Made by a program: the position numbers and the translations under genes. Positions 53,744 through 62,746 of a stretch of DNA of 64,000 nucleotides are shown piece by piece; position 1 is the stretch's first letter, and each line of letters opens with the position of its first letter. Under the pieces are notes generated by a model. It had not been told where the DNA came from, did not search any database, and saw only the letters and a list, made by a program, of their open reading frames with translations. The stretch is from Bacteroidota bacterium (GTDB lineage: Bacteria; Bacteroidota; Bacteroidia; Chitinophagales; LD1), in NCBI GenBank assembly GCA_018267385.1, contig JAFDYN010000009.1:124001-188000 (forward strand). Direction: 5' to 3'.

Positions 53744-54151
53744 TTATTGTTGTTTAGGAACTAACGAATTCAACTTAGCCAGCAGTTCATCCAATGCAGC
53801 ATTGCCGGATGAGCTACCTGAAGCCCATGTATTGGTATAAGCCTTCCCGTCACGTGTCAATGTCAGAAAGGACGACATATTACCGGGTTGATTGACTGAA
53901 GCACCTGCAAAATTAGCCTTAGTGATCAATGCCTCTATCTCTTTCAGGTCCTTCTTATTCACTGTCGCGAGGTCCTTCTTTCCGAGAAAGGATGAGGATG
54001 TTTTGTACAATTTGCCATCTTCCTGGAGCGTATAGGTGGTGACCACGTTAGTAAAACCACCTTGACTCCCAAAGTTGAGCTGAAAGGGCTGCAGGCTTTT
54101 GCAAGAGGAGAGTATCAGCACTGCCGTCAGGGTTATCAGGGTTTTTCTCAT
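53744..54151 (-). CDS. Small lipoprotein, function unknown
   Basis: 135 aa. A lipobox (LILSSC, Cys about 17) is followed by a small domain with TNVVTTYTLQEDGKLY (about 34-49), DLKEIEALITKANF (about 72-85) and SSFLTLTRDGKAYTNTWASG (about 93-112). The layout, a strand pair, a helix and a second strand pair, recalls inhibitor-like or DUF6438-type proteins, but no family is certain. It lies 10 nt before the M4 protease gene on the same strand, so an inhibitor, chaperone or anchor role is possible. This is inference from position. Confidence 0.6.
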   Translation of the reverse strand: MRKTLITLTAVLILSSCKSLQPFQLNFGSQGGFTNVVTTYTLQEDGKLYKTSSSFLGKKDLATVNKKDLKEIEALITKANFAGASVNQPGNMSSFLTLTRDGKAYTNTWASGSSSGNAALDELLAKLNSLVPKQQ

Positions 54152-54303
54152 ATCGGTTGTGTTTAGAGCACAAGATATAGTTTATAGAAAAAAGTAAAAA
54201 CAATCTATTGATTGGACACATTTTAGCAAATGCAATGCCAAATTGGTAGCAGCCACCTTCGCCATCTGCTTTATCCAATTATTATATCTTTAGCTTGTAA
54301 AGT

Positions 54304-55977
54304 ATGATCAACGATATCTTTAGAAAGAAAACCGTAGCCAAAGTCATCAAGGATGCTCAGGACGGGTATGGCGACGGTGAGGCGCATAATGCGCTGCAGC
54401 GTTCGCTGGGTGTACGCGACCTGACGGCGCTGGGTATAGCAGCCGTGGTCGGGGCTGGTATATTCTCTACCATCGGCAAGGCCAGCTATGATGGCGGCCC
54501 CGGCATCATTTTGCTATTTCTATTCGTGGCTGTGGCTTGCGGTTTTTCTGCTCTTTGCTATGCAGAGTTTGCCAGTATTGTGCCTGTCAGCGGGAGCGCT
54601 TACACCTATTCCTATGTTGCTTTTGGAGAGATCGTAGCATGGATCATAGGGTGGGACCTGCTCATGGAATACGCCATTGGCAATATAGTGGTAGCTATCT
54701 CCTGGAGCGATTATTTTACATCCTTTCTGGACGGCATAGGCATACACGTGCCGGCATGGCTCACTATGGGATACATGACTGCTGCCCAAGGGGCTACGCC
54801 TGACGCACTGGCCGCGCTGAGCACAGCTCCTACCCTTCTCGGCATACCTATCATATTCGACCTTCCGGCCGTATTTATCGTGATCGTGATCACCTGGGTC
54901 ACGTACATCGGTATCAGGGAAAGCCGCAACTCTGCCAATGTAATGGTGGGAATCAAGCTCGCGGTGATAGCGTTGGTGATCTTTGCAGGAGCTTTCTACG
55001 TGACCCCAAAGAACTGGGTACCCTTTCTGCCAAACGGAGTCGGAGGTGTACTGAAAGGCATATCGTCTGTATTCTTTGCCTATATCGGCTTTGATGCGAT
55101 CTCTACCACTGCGGAAGAATGCCGTGACCCACAGCGGGACCTGCCACGAGGCATGATCTACTCACTAGTGATCTGTACAATTATTTATGTCGCGATAGCG
55201 TTAGTACTGACAGGTATGGTTAGCTATCAGCAGCTCAAGGTAGGAGAACCTCTGGCCTTTGTCTTCCGCCAGGTGCACCTGCCGTGGATGGCAGGCATAG
55301 TGGCAGTGAGCGCAGTGATAGCCACAGCCAGTGTGCTCCTCGTCTTTCAGGTGGGGCAACCTCGTATCTGGATGAGCATGAGCCGTGACGGGCTTCTACC
55401 TCCGGTTTTCAGTCGTATACATCCCCGTTTTGGTACACCATCTTTTTCTACCATACTTACCGGATTTGTAGTAGGCATACCGGCGCTCTTTGTCAATATG
55501 GATGTGATGGTCGATCTGACCAGTATCGGCACCTTGTTCGCATTCGCACTGGTATCCGGAGGGGTCATGATGCTGGACAGTATGCCGGATAGACCACAGT
55601 CCAAATTTCGTACTCCTTACATCAATTCGCGCTTCATATATCCTCTGATGCTGATAGGTGTACTTACCTTCTGGATCGCAGCATACAGACCTGTATTCGT
55701 GGAATATCTGGGGCTGCAGGATGGCTGGGTGTTTGACAATATAAGGACTGTGGTTCCGCACTACCTTTTCCTGATCCTGCTGATAGTGCTGGCCGTGCAG
55801 GCATTTCGTAAGAATCTTTCCCTGATCCCCCTACTTGGTCTTCTTGCCTGCGCGTATTTGCTATCAGAGTCAGGAGCCACTAACTGGGAGCGCTTCTTTA
55901 TCTGGCTCATCATAGGATTAGTATGCTACTTCCTTTATGGCCGCCGTCATAGCAAACTCGGGAAAAATGCGATATAA
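54304..55977 (+). CDS. APC-superfamily amino acid permease (CAT type)
   Basis: 557 aa with about 14 membrane helices. Family marks are GIAAVVGAGIFSTIGKAS (about 41-58), SGSAYTYSYVAFGEIVAWIIGWDLLMEY (in part, about 97-124), FFAYIGFDAISTTAEECRDPQRDLPRG (in part, about 255-281) and RIWMSMSRDGLLPPVF (about 349-364). It carries amino acids, perhaps cationic, by proton symport or exchange. A TATCTTTA sequence about 16 nt upstream is a poor -7 candidate. Its stop overlaps the start of the NlpC/P60 gene by 11 nt. Confidence 0.93.
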   Translation: MINDIFRKKTVAKVIKDAQDGYGDGEAHNALQRSLGVRDLTALGIAAVVGAGIFSTIGKASYDGGPGIILLFLFVAVACGFSALCYAEFASIVPVSGSAYTYSYVAFGEIVAWIIGWDLLMEYAIGNIVVAISWSDYFTSFLDGIGIHVPAWLTMGYMTAAQGATPDALAALSTAPTLLGIPIIFDLPAVFIVIVITWVTYIGIRESRNSANVMVGIKLAVIALVIFAGAFYVTPKNWVPFLPNGVGGVLKGISSVFFAYIGFDAISTTAEECRDPQRDLPRGMIYSLVICTIIYVAIALVLTGMVSYQQLKVGEPLAFVFRQVHLPWMAGIVAVSAVIATASVLLVFQVGQPRIWMSMSRDGLLPPVFSRIHPRFGTPSFSTILTGFVVGIPALFVNMDVMVDLTSIGTLFAFALVSGGVMMLDSMPDRPQSKFRTPYINSRFIYPLMLIGVLTFWIAAYRPVFVEYLGLQDGWVFDNIRTVVPHYLFLILLIVLAVQAFRKNLSLIPLLGLLACAYLLSESGATNWERFFIWLIIGLVCYFLYGRRHSKLGKNAI

Positions 55978-56563
55978 GTGGCCATATCGCACTTTAAGAC
56001 GGATGCCATCTGCTTCCTCTTTGATATTGATCTTATTAGGGCTGCTGGCCGGTGCCTCGCAGCGACTGTCGGCACAGAGTACAGATACGCTGGACTACTC
56101 CTATCTGAGTTTCACAGATCTGCACAGCTATTACCAGGGTAAGGATATCAATATCATTGAGGCGGAAGACCCAAATCTTTATTTTGAGACGTATGCCTGG
56201 CTGGGCACACCGTATCACTGGGGCGGCAAATCAAAAAATGGCACCGACTGCTCCGGTTTTGCCTCTTCTGTATTCAATAGATTGTACGGCACGGACCTGG
56301 GCGGATCTGCCGGTGATATATTCAAGAAATGTGATGTAGTACTACCGAGCGAACTCAAGGAGGGAGACTTTGTATTTTTCAACATCAATGGCCATTACCT
56401 GTATCACGTGGGTATCTACCTGCAGAATGGCAAATTTGCTCATGCAGCAGTGCACGGTGGAGTGATGGTCTCCAGCCTCGATGAACCCTATTATAAGCGT
56501 TGGTTTTACAAGGCTGCACGGCTGCGCATTGCTGATGCTCCCGCTGAAGCTACCACTCCGTAA
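55967..56563 (+). CDS. NlpC/P60 (C40) cell-wall peptidase
   Basis: 198 aa from the ATG at 55967, which overlaps the permease stop; GGGAAAA just upstream supports it. The ATG at 56003 also fits a signal peptide (MPSASSLILILLGLLAG). The catalytic cysteine is C95 in NGTDCSGFASSVF; the His is in HYLYHVGIYL and the third polar residue is in H-A-A-V-H-G-G. It cuts peptide cross-links such as D-gamma-glutamyl-meso-DAP. Overlap with the permease suggests a link between wall turnover and amino acid uptake, but this is inference. Confidence 0.92.
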   Translation: MRYKWPYRTLRRMPSASSLILILLGLLAGASQRLSAQSTDTLDYSYLSFTDLHSYYQGKDINIIEAEDPNLYFETYAWLGTPYHWGGKSKNGTDCSGFASSVFNRLYGTDLGGSAGDIFKKCDVVLPSELKEGDFVFFNINGHYLYHVGIYLQNGKFAHAAVHGGVMVSSLDEPYYKRWFYKAARLRIADAPAEATTP

Positions 56564-56570
56564 AATAAAA

Positions 56571-56590
56571 GAGCCTCCCGTAGGAGGCTC
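56571..56590. terminator. Bidirectional terminator between convergent genes
   Basis: GAGCCTCC pairs with GGAGGCTC around CGTA (8 bp). The minus strand has a T-rich tail (TTTTATTTTA), so it best ends the redoxin operon. Confidence 0.85.
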
Positions 56591-56614
56591 TGCATTTCTT
56601 TCCAAAGGCACCCT

Positions 56615-57247
56615 TTAGCTTTGTTTCCATTTGATAGTGCAGCCCACAGACTTGGTCTCACTCACAGTGACAGCCTTGCCTGCCATCACTTCGGTTATAG
56701 CATCAGCCAGGTAATTTTTTGTCACCTTTGCCGCGTCTTCGGTATTATCATCTATGGCTCCAGCATACTTAAGTACTAGCTTGCCGCCTTCCTTATTTAT
56801 GAGAAATACGTGAGGGGTCTTAGTAGCGCCAAAAGCCTGTGCTACCTGCTGAGTTTCATCAAAAGTATAAGGGAAAGTATAGCCCTTCTCCTTGGCCCGC
56901 TTGCCTAGCTCGTCATAGGAATCCTCAGGTGCCACTGCCGGATCATTGGGGCTGATAGCTATGACCGGGTAGCCCAAAGCAGCATATTTTTTATCCAGGC
57001 TCATGATTCGCTGCTCGTACTTTTTAGCAAAGGGGCAGTGATTGCAAGTGAAAACGATGATATAGCCTTTGGCATTCGGGTAGGAAGCCATAGATACATA
57101 CTTTCCATTCTCAGTATTCTTTAACTTAAAATCGGCCACATTATCTCCGATCTTATAACTTTTGCCCGGTGCAAAGGACATAAGAAGAGCGCCGATGAGC
57201 GTCAGCGCTACCGCACCAAATGACTGAAATCTTGTGATCTTTTTCAT
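56615..57247 (-). CDS. Redoxin/AhpC-TSA-like thioredoxin-fold protein
   Basis: 210 aa. A membrane anchor or signal (about 8-28) is followed by a thioredoxin fold with IIVFTCNHCPFAKKYEQ, holding C68 and C71 in C-x-x-C. KTPHVFLINKEGG (about 135-147) carries the cis-proline. CNHCPF is typical of the ResA/TlpA-related Bacteroidota group that is often exported. Its ATG overlaps the stop of the TlpA-like gene by 4 nt (ATGA), so the pair is coupled. It may be a periplasmic peroxide or disulfide reductase. Confidence 0.9.
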   Translation of the reverse strand: MKKITRFQSFGAVALTLIGALLMSFAPGKSYKIGDNVADFKLKNTENGKYVSMASYPNAKGYIIVFTCNHCPFAKKYEQRIMSLDKKYAALGYPVIAISPNDPAVAPEDSYDELGKRAKEKGYTFPYTFDETQQVAQAFGATKTPHVFLINKEGGKLVLKYAGAIDDNTEDAAKVTKNYLADAITEVMAGKAVTVSETKSVGCTIKWKQS

Positions 57248-57732
57248 TGCTGTTTATTTATAGTTTTAGTAAAAGTTTCCTCTAATGACTGTGGAGTAAA
57301 GTCGTGATCAAAAAAGCTATGAATACCCCTCGCCCCATTGATCATCAGCGTGACAGGAATCTCTCCGCCCCAGGCTTTATCCACTTTATCGATCCAGAAA
57401 TTATAGTCCGGCTCGTCCAGCAGCAGTACTTTTGCCTCTATCGGGTGCTTCGCCAGAAATGGTATCAGGGTTTTGTCCTTTTCGCTGGCAAAATCAAGGC
57501 TGATCATCAGCAGTTTTACCTTTTCATTCCGGTGCTTGTACGCCAGATCCTGAAAAGCGGGAAACTCTTTGACACAGGGTACACACCATGTAGCCCAGAA
57601 ATTTACTACGTAAGTAGTATCATTGGTAGAAGATAGCACCTTCTGCAGCTCATCAAACTTTGCTACTTCAGCAGTTTGCCCATAGGCTGCACATACGCAA
57701 ACATGGAGTAATACGGCAAGAAGCTTATTCAT
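57244..57732 (-). CDS. TlpA-like thiol-disulfide oxidoreductase
   Basis: 162 aa from the ATG at 57732. A signal peptide (about 1-18, ending AAYG) leads to the fold, with NFWATWCVPCVKEFPAF (C50 and C53) and EIPVTLMINGARG (cis-proline). Two extra cysteines (CVC, 12 and 14) lie in the signal. It should reduce disulfides in the envelope, as for cytochrome c assembly. It leads a two-gene operon with the redoxin-like gene. Confidence 0.9.
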   Translation of the reverse strand: MNKLLAVLLHVCVCAAYGQTAEVAKFDELQKVLSSTNDTTYVVNFWATWCVPCVKEFPAFQDLAYKHRNEKVKLLMISLDFASEKDKTLIPFLAKHPIEAKVLLLDEPDYNFWIDKVDKAWGGEIPVTLMINGARGIHSFFDHDFTPQSLEETFTKTINKQQ

Positions 57733-57858
57733 ATCGATCAAAGTAAGGCCATCCTGACATCAATAAATACATAAAGATGTTAATAACGGCGGAGCGCCAA
57801 AATACCAGCGCGAATAGTGTTTGCCATATATCAAGCTTTATTCAATATCTTCACAGGT

Positions 57859-58845
57859 ATGAGGTATTATCTACTGGTCGCCTTTGTTTTTATGCTGGCT
57901 GTGTCTGACAGCTTATCTGCCCAGCATGGGTTGATAAACGGAGATATGGAAAGCTGGCGACGCAGGCAGTTCAGGTGCTGCGGGCGCAATGTGGATCTTC
58001 CGGTCCTATGGGGTACACCAGAGCAAAGCTGTGGCATCAACTATAATAAATTCGTTTTTCTGGAAGAGAACCCGTTTAACGTACATACGGGTAGATTTTC
58101 GGCCTTACTTTTTAGTGACACTACTTTCTTTAATAACGTAGGACTACAGCCTGGTATGCTGGTATATGGAGGATATCAGGATGCATCTGATAGTGTCATT
58201 CGTATAGGGCAGCCAGTCCCGCAATATGGACTATCTATAGATAGCAATCCTGTCCAGTTGGATTTTTGGCTAATGATGAGCCATGACCTGGCCGATACTT
58301 TCAGCTATATGTACATTTTCACAAGGTGGGACAGCCTCTCCCATAGGGAGGATACGTTAGCATTCTCTACAGTAGATATACCTGATACGCACATCATATC
58401 CGACACTTGGTTTGAAGTAAAAGATAGCATCCGATATATCAAGCCGGGCCGGGCTGACACTGTAAAAATGATCTTCTATGGAGGAAGATTCGGCGATCCG
58501 GCTCTGGCAGGAAATGCTACGTGGATCGATGATATCCGGCTGCTCTATGAGGGCGAAGACACTGCCACTTCGCTAAACACCGGTATAGCAAAACAAACAA
58601 AACAAGCATATGCCATATACCCCAATCCGGTCTCAGATATACTGAATGTACGATTCAGTAATTATCCTACCGGCATGGACTTTTATCTCATCGATGATCT
58701 GGGGCGTACCGTGCTTAAAGAAAACCTGAATGAAGGTCGAATGCATCTTGACCTCTCCTCTGTGAGTCCTGGTGCATATATGGGGAGTGTATCAGAAGCT
58801 GATGGCAATATGATATATCAGCAGAAGATTGTAATAGTCAGATAA
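57859..58845 (+). CDS. Secreted T9SS cargo protein
   Basis: 328 aa from the ATG at 57859, which gives a clear signal peptide (MRYYLLVAFVFMLAVSDSLSAQ). A TTG at 57817 is rejected. The body starts HGLINGDMESWRRRQF, then WGTPEQSCGINYNKF and LQPGMLVYGGYQD; this is a carbohydrate-binding-like jelly-roll look (INGDMESW ... WIDDIRLLYEG), as in PCMD-type proteins. The C-terminus starts AIYPNPVSDILNVRFS (about 246) and is a type A T9SS domain. The glycan link is inferred from the fold pattern. Confidence 0.82.
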   Translation: MRYYLLVAFVFMLAVSDSLSAQHGLINGDMESWRRRQFRCCGRNVDLPVLWGTPEQSCGINYNKFVFLEENPFNVHTGRFSALLFSDTTFFNNVGLQPGMLVYGGYQDASDSVIRIGQPVPQYGLSIDSNPVQLDFWLMMSHDLADTFSYMYIFTRWDSLSHREDTLAFSTVDIPDTHIISDTWFEVKDSIRYIKPGRADTVKMIFYGGRFGDPALAGNATWIDDIRLLYEGEDTATSLNTGIAKQTKQAYAIYPNPVSDILNVRFSNYPTGMDFYLIDDLGRTVLKENLNEGRMHLDLSSVSPGAYMGSVSEADGNMIYQQKIVIVR

Positions 58846-58854
58846 GTTTAAATT

Positions 58855-60216
58855 TTAAAACATGCGCTTTGCAAAAAAAGAGGCATCATACTCGGCTCTC
58901 AGGGCTTGTAGTTTTTCCTCCTCCGGGAGCACGGGTTTAGTACCATAGGCCAGTTTATCTATCTCCGTACGGAATGGAGTAGACTGCACTATAAAGTCTC
59001 CTTTATACTTTTTAGGTAGCGGCTCGCTAAATTGAAGCTTCTGCTTGAACGGATCCACTTGTTGGCCGTCCTTCCAGAAGCGATAGCATACATGAGGACC
59101 TGTAGCGAGACCGGTGCTACCTACATACCCGATCACCTCTCCCTGATGTACATGGCTGCCACGATGCATACCCTGAGCTATTTTGCTCATGTGGAGATAT
59201 TGGGTCTTGTATTGACCATTATGGCGTATTTTGACATAATTGCCATTATACACGCCAAACTGTGCCTCCTCTACGACTCCATCTGCAGTGGCCAATATAG
59301 GCGTGCCGTAAGCCGCAGCGTAATCAGTACCGAGGTGTGCGCGCCACTCCATGGCTACAGGATGAAACCTGTGCAGATTATACCGGGATGTGATCTGAAA
59401 AAACTTGAGGGGCGCTTTCAAAAACTGCTTCCGCATACTATTGCCCTGCTCATCGTAGTACTCGCCTACGTGCGCTTTGTCCTTTTCATAATAAAAGGCA
59501 TAATAATCTTTGCCGCTGCTGGTAAAACATGCTGCACTGACCTCCCCTACACCGATTGGCTTGTCATCTACAAAGTCCTGATCATATATGATCTTGAACT
59601 TATCCCCCTTTTGGATCTTATAGAAATCGATGGTACAAGAGAAAATGTCTGCCAGTCGCATAGCGAGACTGGATGGGACACCCAGGTCATCAAACGTCTC
59701 GTAAAGAGAGCCGTTGATCACGCCTGCCACCTCCTGCCTGCGGCGCTTTACCTGATTGGTACCGCGGTAGATATATAGAGAGTCGTCTAGATTAAATACA
59801 ACATAGTTTAGTTTATTCTCCTCGTATACTATCTTTTTGGCCACGAACCCCGTGTCCGTATTAGTACCTAGCACAGTATATTTAGCGCCGGCTTTCATCT
59901 TGCGGAAATTGAAAATATCCTGAGATTCCTGTATGAGGACTTTTACTGTCTGAAAGGCTACATTATGCTTGACCAGTATATCCGCCAGAAGTTCATTGCG
60001 CTCTACTTTCTGGTCTATCACCACAAAATCATTCAGATTGAGCCCGTATTTGTATATAGGCTCCTTTATTTCCTCTACCGCATCCCTGGTTTTATCCAGA
60101 GCTTCTGAATATAACGCGGGATTCTGATGGCCACGGATTATAATACCAGTGACCGATGCAACGGCCACTACGGATAAAAATGATATGATGATAATATATG
60201 TCTTCTTCATGAGCAT
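58855..60216 (-). CDS. M23-family peptidoglycan endopeptidase, membrane-anchored
   Basis: 453 aa. One membrane helix (about 7-27) and a region with two OapA/LysM-like parts (VERNELLADILVKHNV and IQKGDKFKIIYDQDF) precede the M23 domain (about 275-390): AHLGTDYAAAYGTPILATADG carries the first His and the Asp. The later motif reads GPHVCYRFW, where HxH is usual, so the third metal ligand is a Cys or lies elsewhere. Family members cut peptide bridges or activate other hydrolases. The tail (about 400-453) is charged. Confidence 0.9.
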   Translation of the reverse strand: MLMKKTYIIIISFLSVVAVASVTGIIIRGHQNPALYSEALDKTRDAVEEIKEPIYKYGLNLNDFVVIDQKVERNELLADILVKHNVAFQTVKVLIQESQDIFNFRKMKAGAKYTVLGTNTDTGFVAKKIVYEENKLNYVVFNLDDSLYIYRGTNQVKRRRQEVAGVINGSLYETFDDLGVPSSLAMRLADIFSCTIDFYKIQKGDKFKIIYDQDFVDDKPIGVGEVSAACFTSSGKDYYAFYYEKDKAHVGEYYDEQGNSMRKQFLKAPLKFFQITSRYNLHRFHPVAMEWRAHLGTDYAAAYGTPILATADGVVEEAQFGVYNGNYVKIRHNGQYKTQYLHMSKIAQGMHRGSHVHQGEVIGYVGSTGLATGPHVCYRFWKDGQQVDPFKQKLQFSEPLPKKYKGDFIVQSTPFRTEIDKLAYGTKPVLPEEEKLQALRAEYDASFFAKRMF

Positions 60217-60311
60217 AGATTGAGAGAGTAAAATTATCTCAATACGCTCAGCATCATAAAGCTATAAGTGAACGGGAAACAGAGCAAAGTGCAATAAAAA
60301 GGACAAAAAAA

Positions 60312-60755
60312 TTAATCGGCTTGTGTCCAGACTGAGGTCCTGCCCAAAAAGGACATACCCAATACAAATCCGCGCAGTTCTGCTGTGTTACCTTTGAGTG
60401 TCAGGTGGCAATCGTAGGTTTTACCATTTTTGGGATCATACACCTTTCCATTATCGTAATAATTTGCTTCATCTTTACTCTTGACCAATCCTCTCAGGAT
60501 CACAAGACCCAAGGCCGGGCGAGTACGCAGTTTCTCATCAGGGTTATTCTTATCTACTTTGGGTTTACCATTTTCATTGGGCTCCTTCAGCCAGATGATC
60601 TTTGCTTCAAAAGTATTGCCTACCTGATAGACCTCTAGCTTGGCATCTTTCTCCTGATTGTACCACACCTTGCAGAAAGGGTCCTTGTCAGCCATAGCTA
60701 CCAGAGATATCATCGAAAACAAGGCCATAGATAAGAGAAGTCTTATAGAGCGCAT
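60312..60755 (-). CDS. DUF2147 secreted protein
   Basis: 147 aa. A signal peptide (about 1-22, ending AMA) is followed by FCKVWYNQEKDAKLEVYQ (about 27-44), PNENGKPKVDKNNPDEKL, LGLVILRGL (about 82-90), Y-D-N-G-K-V-Y-D-P-K-N-G-K-T-Y (about 99-113) and FVLGMSFLGRTSVW at the end. This is the DUF2147 pattern, a lipocalin-like small barrel found in the envelope. The function is unknown. Confidence 0.9.
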   Translation of the reverse strand: MRSIRLLLSMALFSMISLVAMADKDPFCKVWYNQEKDAKLEVYQVGNTFEAKIIWLKEPNENGKPKVDKNNPDEKLRTRPALGLVILRGLVKSKDEANYYDNGKVYDPKNGKTYDCHLTLKGNTAELRGFVLGMSFLGRTSVWTQAD

Positions 60756-60862
60756 ATCTGTATTGAATTGTTTTTAATAATGATTCCTAAAGATGCAGTT
60801 TTTTCAGTTTCCAGTGGTGCTGTTCAGATTTAAATTATATGACTAGTGACCACGCCTATCTA

Positions 60863-61681
60863 TCACAGCCGGTCGCAGCTCAGTTGCGACACCATCCACA
60901 TCTGAGTATCGGTGTCGCGCGATAGGAGCATTTTGACCTCTGACGTTTCCGGCTTGAAGCGTCTGCCCTTCTGAGACTGGGTGCGGTACTCTGCAGTGAC
61001 CTCTACCTGGGCCTGTGTACGGTCCTCAGAGACATCCACCCTATGAAAATCAGCTCCAATCAGCTGCATCTGGTTGAATCCCAATTTAAAAGTATCGATA
61101 CGCTCGACCAGCTCCTCCCTGTCTATACTCAGTCCGAGCTCATTTTTCATCTCCTCGGCCAGCACAAAGTCCGGAGAAATGAACCCCTTATCAAAAATCA
61201 ATGCCAAAGTATGTCCTGCCTGATTTTTTATATCAAACTCATCACTGGGGTAAAACTCCTCATATATCAGGTGAATGGTCCAGTTTGGCATCCTGATATT
61301 CTGTATCTCTTGCTTAAATACCTCCTCCGTGATAAAGCGGTACAACTCACGATCTGACACCCCGCTGAGGGTATCCACTACTATCCCTTTGCGTGCCAGT
61401 AGCTTTCTTAGCTTTTTTAACTCTTTGGGCACCTCGCGATCCGAAAGGTCATGCACATGATTGTAGAGGGGTTCACCTATGAAGTCATAAATGCGGATCA
61501 TACCCGCCTTGTCATGCATCTGGTGAAACTTATTGATCTGCCGGAGAAAGGCGTTCTCCACATCCGGAGGCAGGTGCTCCGATCCGGCAAAATCACCACC
61601 AAACTCCGCCATCATCTTTAGCTTCATCAGTTCATTTTCGGTAGTCAGCTCGTCTTTGGTCTTTTTGCGTCTCTTTGCCAT
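60863..61681 (-). CDS. Hypothetical cytosolic protein (272 aa)
   Basis: A basic start (MAKRRKKTKDEL) is followed by a helical region (15-150) with HLPPDVENAFLRQINKF (about 41-57) and DREVPKELKKLRKLLARKGI. A second domain (about 160-272) has GFNQMQLIGADFHRVDVSEDRTQAQVEVTAEY (in part), an alpha+beta shape like the NTF2/SnoaL fold that ends WMVSQLSCDRL. I recognise no family by name; similar proteins appear in other Bacteroidota with the same two-part plan. No signal or membrane segment is present. It is divergent from the histidine kinase gene. Confidence 0.75.
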   Translation of the reverse strand: MAKRRKKTKDELTTENELMKLKMMAEFGGDFAGSEHLPPDVENAFLRQINKFHQMHDKAGMIRIYDFIGEPLYNHVHDLSDREVPKELKKLRKLLARKGIVVDTLSGVSDRELYRFITEEVFKQEIQNIRMPNWTIHLIYEEFYPSDEFDIKNQAGHTLALIFDKGFISPDFVLAEEMKNELGLSIDREELVERIDTFKLGFNQMQLIGADFHRVDVSEDRTQAQVEVTAEYRTQSQKGRRFKPETSEVKMLLSRDTDTQMWMVSQLSCDRL

Positions 61682-61755
61682 CGGACCCTAAATTTACAAA
61701 ATGATGATAAACAATGTTAGGCTTTAGGCTATTTTAGCCTTAGACAAGTTACCCT

Positions 61756-62745
61756 ATGTTTAAATTCCTGGGCCGAAATCCATTTGTACTCTTTTATATC
61801 GTATCCGGATATATCCTCGTTTTCACGCTGTGGTGGGGCTACCTGCTCGCGTCTAAAAACGAACAGGCATTTTCTGAGAAAGTAGAACTGAATCGTGTAG
61901 CGTATGAAGCACAGGGTAATAAAATGAAATACGAGGATACGGACAGCTATCTTAAGCTGTTCAGTAAGTATGAAAGGCAGAAAGTGATGATACTGGGCGA
62001 GGGGCTATTCTTTCTTATCCTTCAGATATTAGGACTGCTACAGGTACGCAGCATTTTCGGCAAAGAAATAGAACTGGCAGCCCAACAGCGAAACTTCCTG
62101 CACTCTATCACTCACGAGCTCAAATCCCCGCTCTCCAGTGTGAAGCTATCTCTGGAGACAATGCTAAAGAGACAACTAAACCCTGAGCAACAAGGCAAGC
62201 TAATCAATAATGCACTGGGCGATGTAGTGCGTCTGGAGTCACTGGTAGACAATATTTTGTTTGCAGCAAAAATAGAAAGGGATACCCATGGTTTCGCTAA
62301 TGAAGAGGTAAACCTCTCGGATATAGTGGAATTGGTAGCCGCCAAGTTTCGTGATAATAAGAATGGAATTTCGATACAGACTGACGTAGAAGAAGGTATA
62401 TACTACCATACCGATCAGGTGGGATTTACGTCCGTCGTTATGAACCTGATAGAGAATGCGATCAAATACTCCAGGCAAGATACGGCGATCTCCGTGAGCC
62501 TCCACCAGATATCTGGTGCTATCCGGCTGGAGGTAAGAGATGAAGGCTATGGCATACCCGACACAGAAAAGACGAAAGTTTTTGAAAAATTCTACAGGAT
62601 AGGCAGCGAAGACACGCGCAAAACAAAGGGCACAGGTCTGGGATTGTTTATTGTAAAACGGTTTGTAGAGATATACAAGGGTAAGATCGAACTGACTGAT
62701 AATAGTCCGGCTGGATCCATATTCAGCCTTACCTTTCCCGGCTGA
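61756..62745 (+). CDS. Orphan sensor histidine kinase
   Basis: 329 aa. Two membrane helices (about 12-32 and 74-96) enclose a small sensor part of about 40 aa. The H-box is LHSITHELKSPLSS (His about 122). The ATPase part has NLIENAIKYSRQD (N-box), VRDEGYGIPD (G1), FEKFYRIG and GTGLGLFIVKRF (G2). It should autophosphorylate and pass phosphate to a regulator not in this window. The ATG at 61756 follows an AT-rich stretch. Confidence 0.93.
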   Translation: MFKFLGRNPFVLFYIVSGYILVFTLWWGYLLASKNEQAFSEKVELNRVAYEAQGNKMKYEDTDSYLKLFSKYERQKVMILGEGLFFLILQILGLLQVRSIFGKEIELAAQQRNFLHSITHELKSPLSSVKLSLETMLKRQLNPEQQGKLINNALGDVVRLESLVDNILFAAKIERDTHGFANEEVNLSDIVELVAAKFRDNKNGISIQTDVEEGIYYHTDQVGFTSVVMNLIENAIKYSRQDTAISVSLHQISGAIRLEVRDEGYGIPDTEKTKVFEKFYRIGSEDTRKTKGTGLGLFIVKRFVEIYKGKIELTDNSPAGSIFSLTFPG

Positions 62746-62746
62746 A

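Noticed and set aside
59032-59778. 248-aa plus-strand frame with hydrophobic stretches
   Set aside because: Antisense of the M23 peptidase gene; hydrophobicity comes from the complement of its codons.
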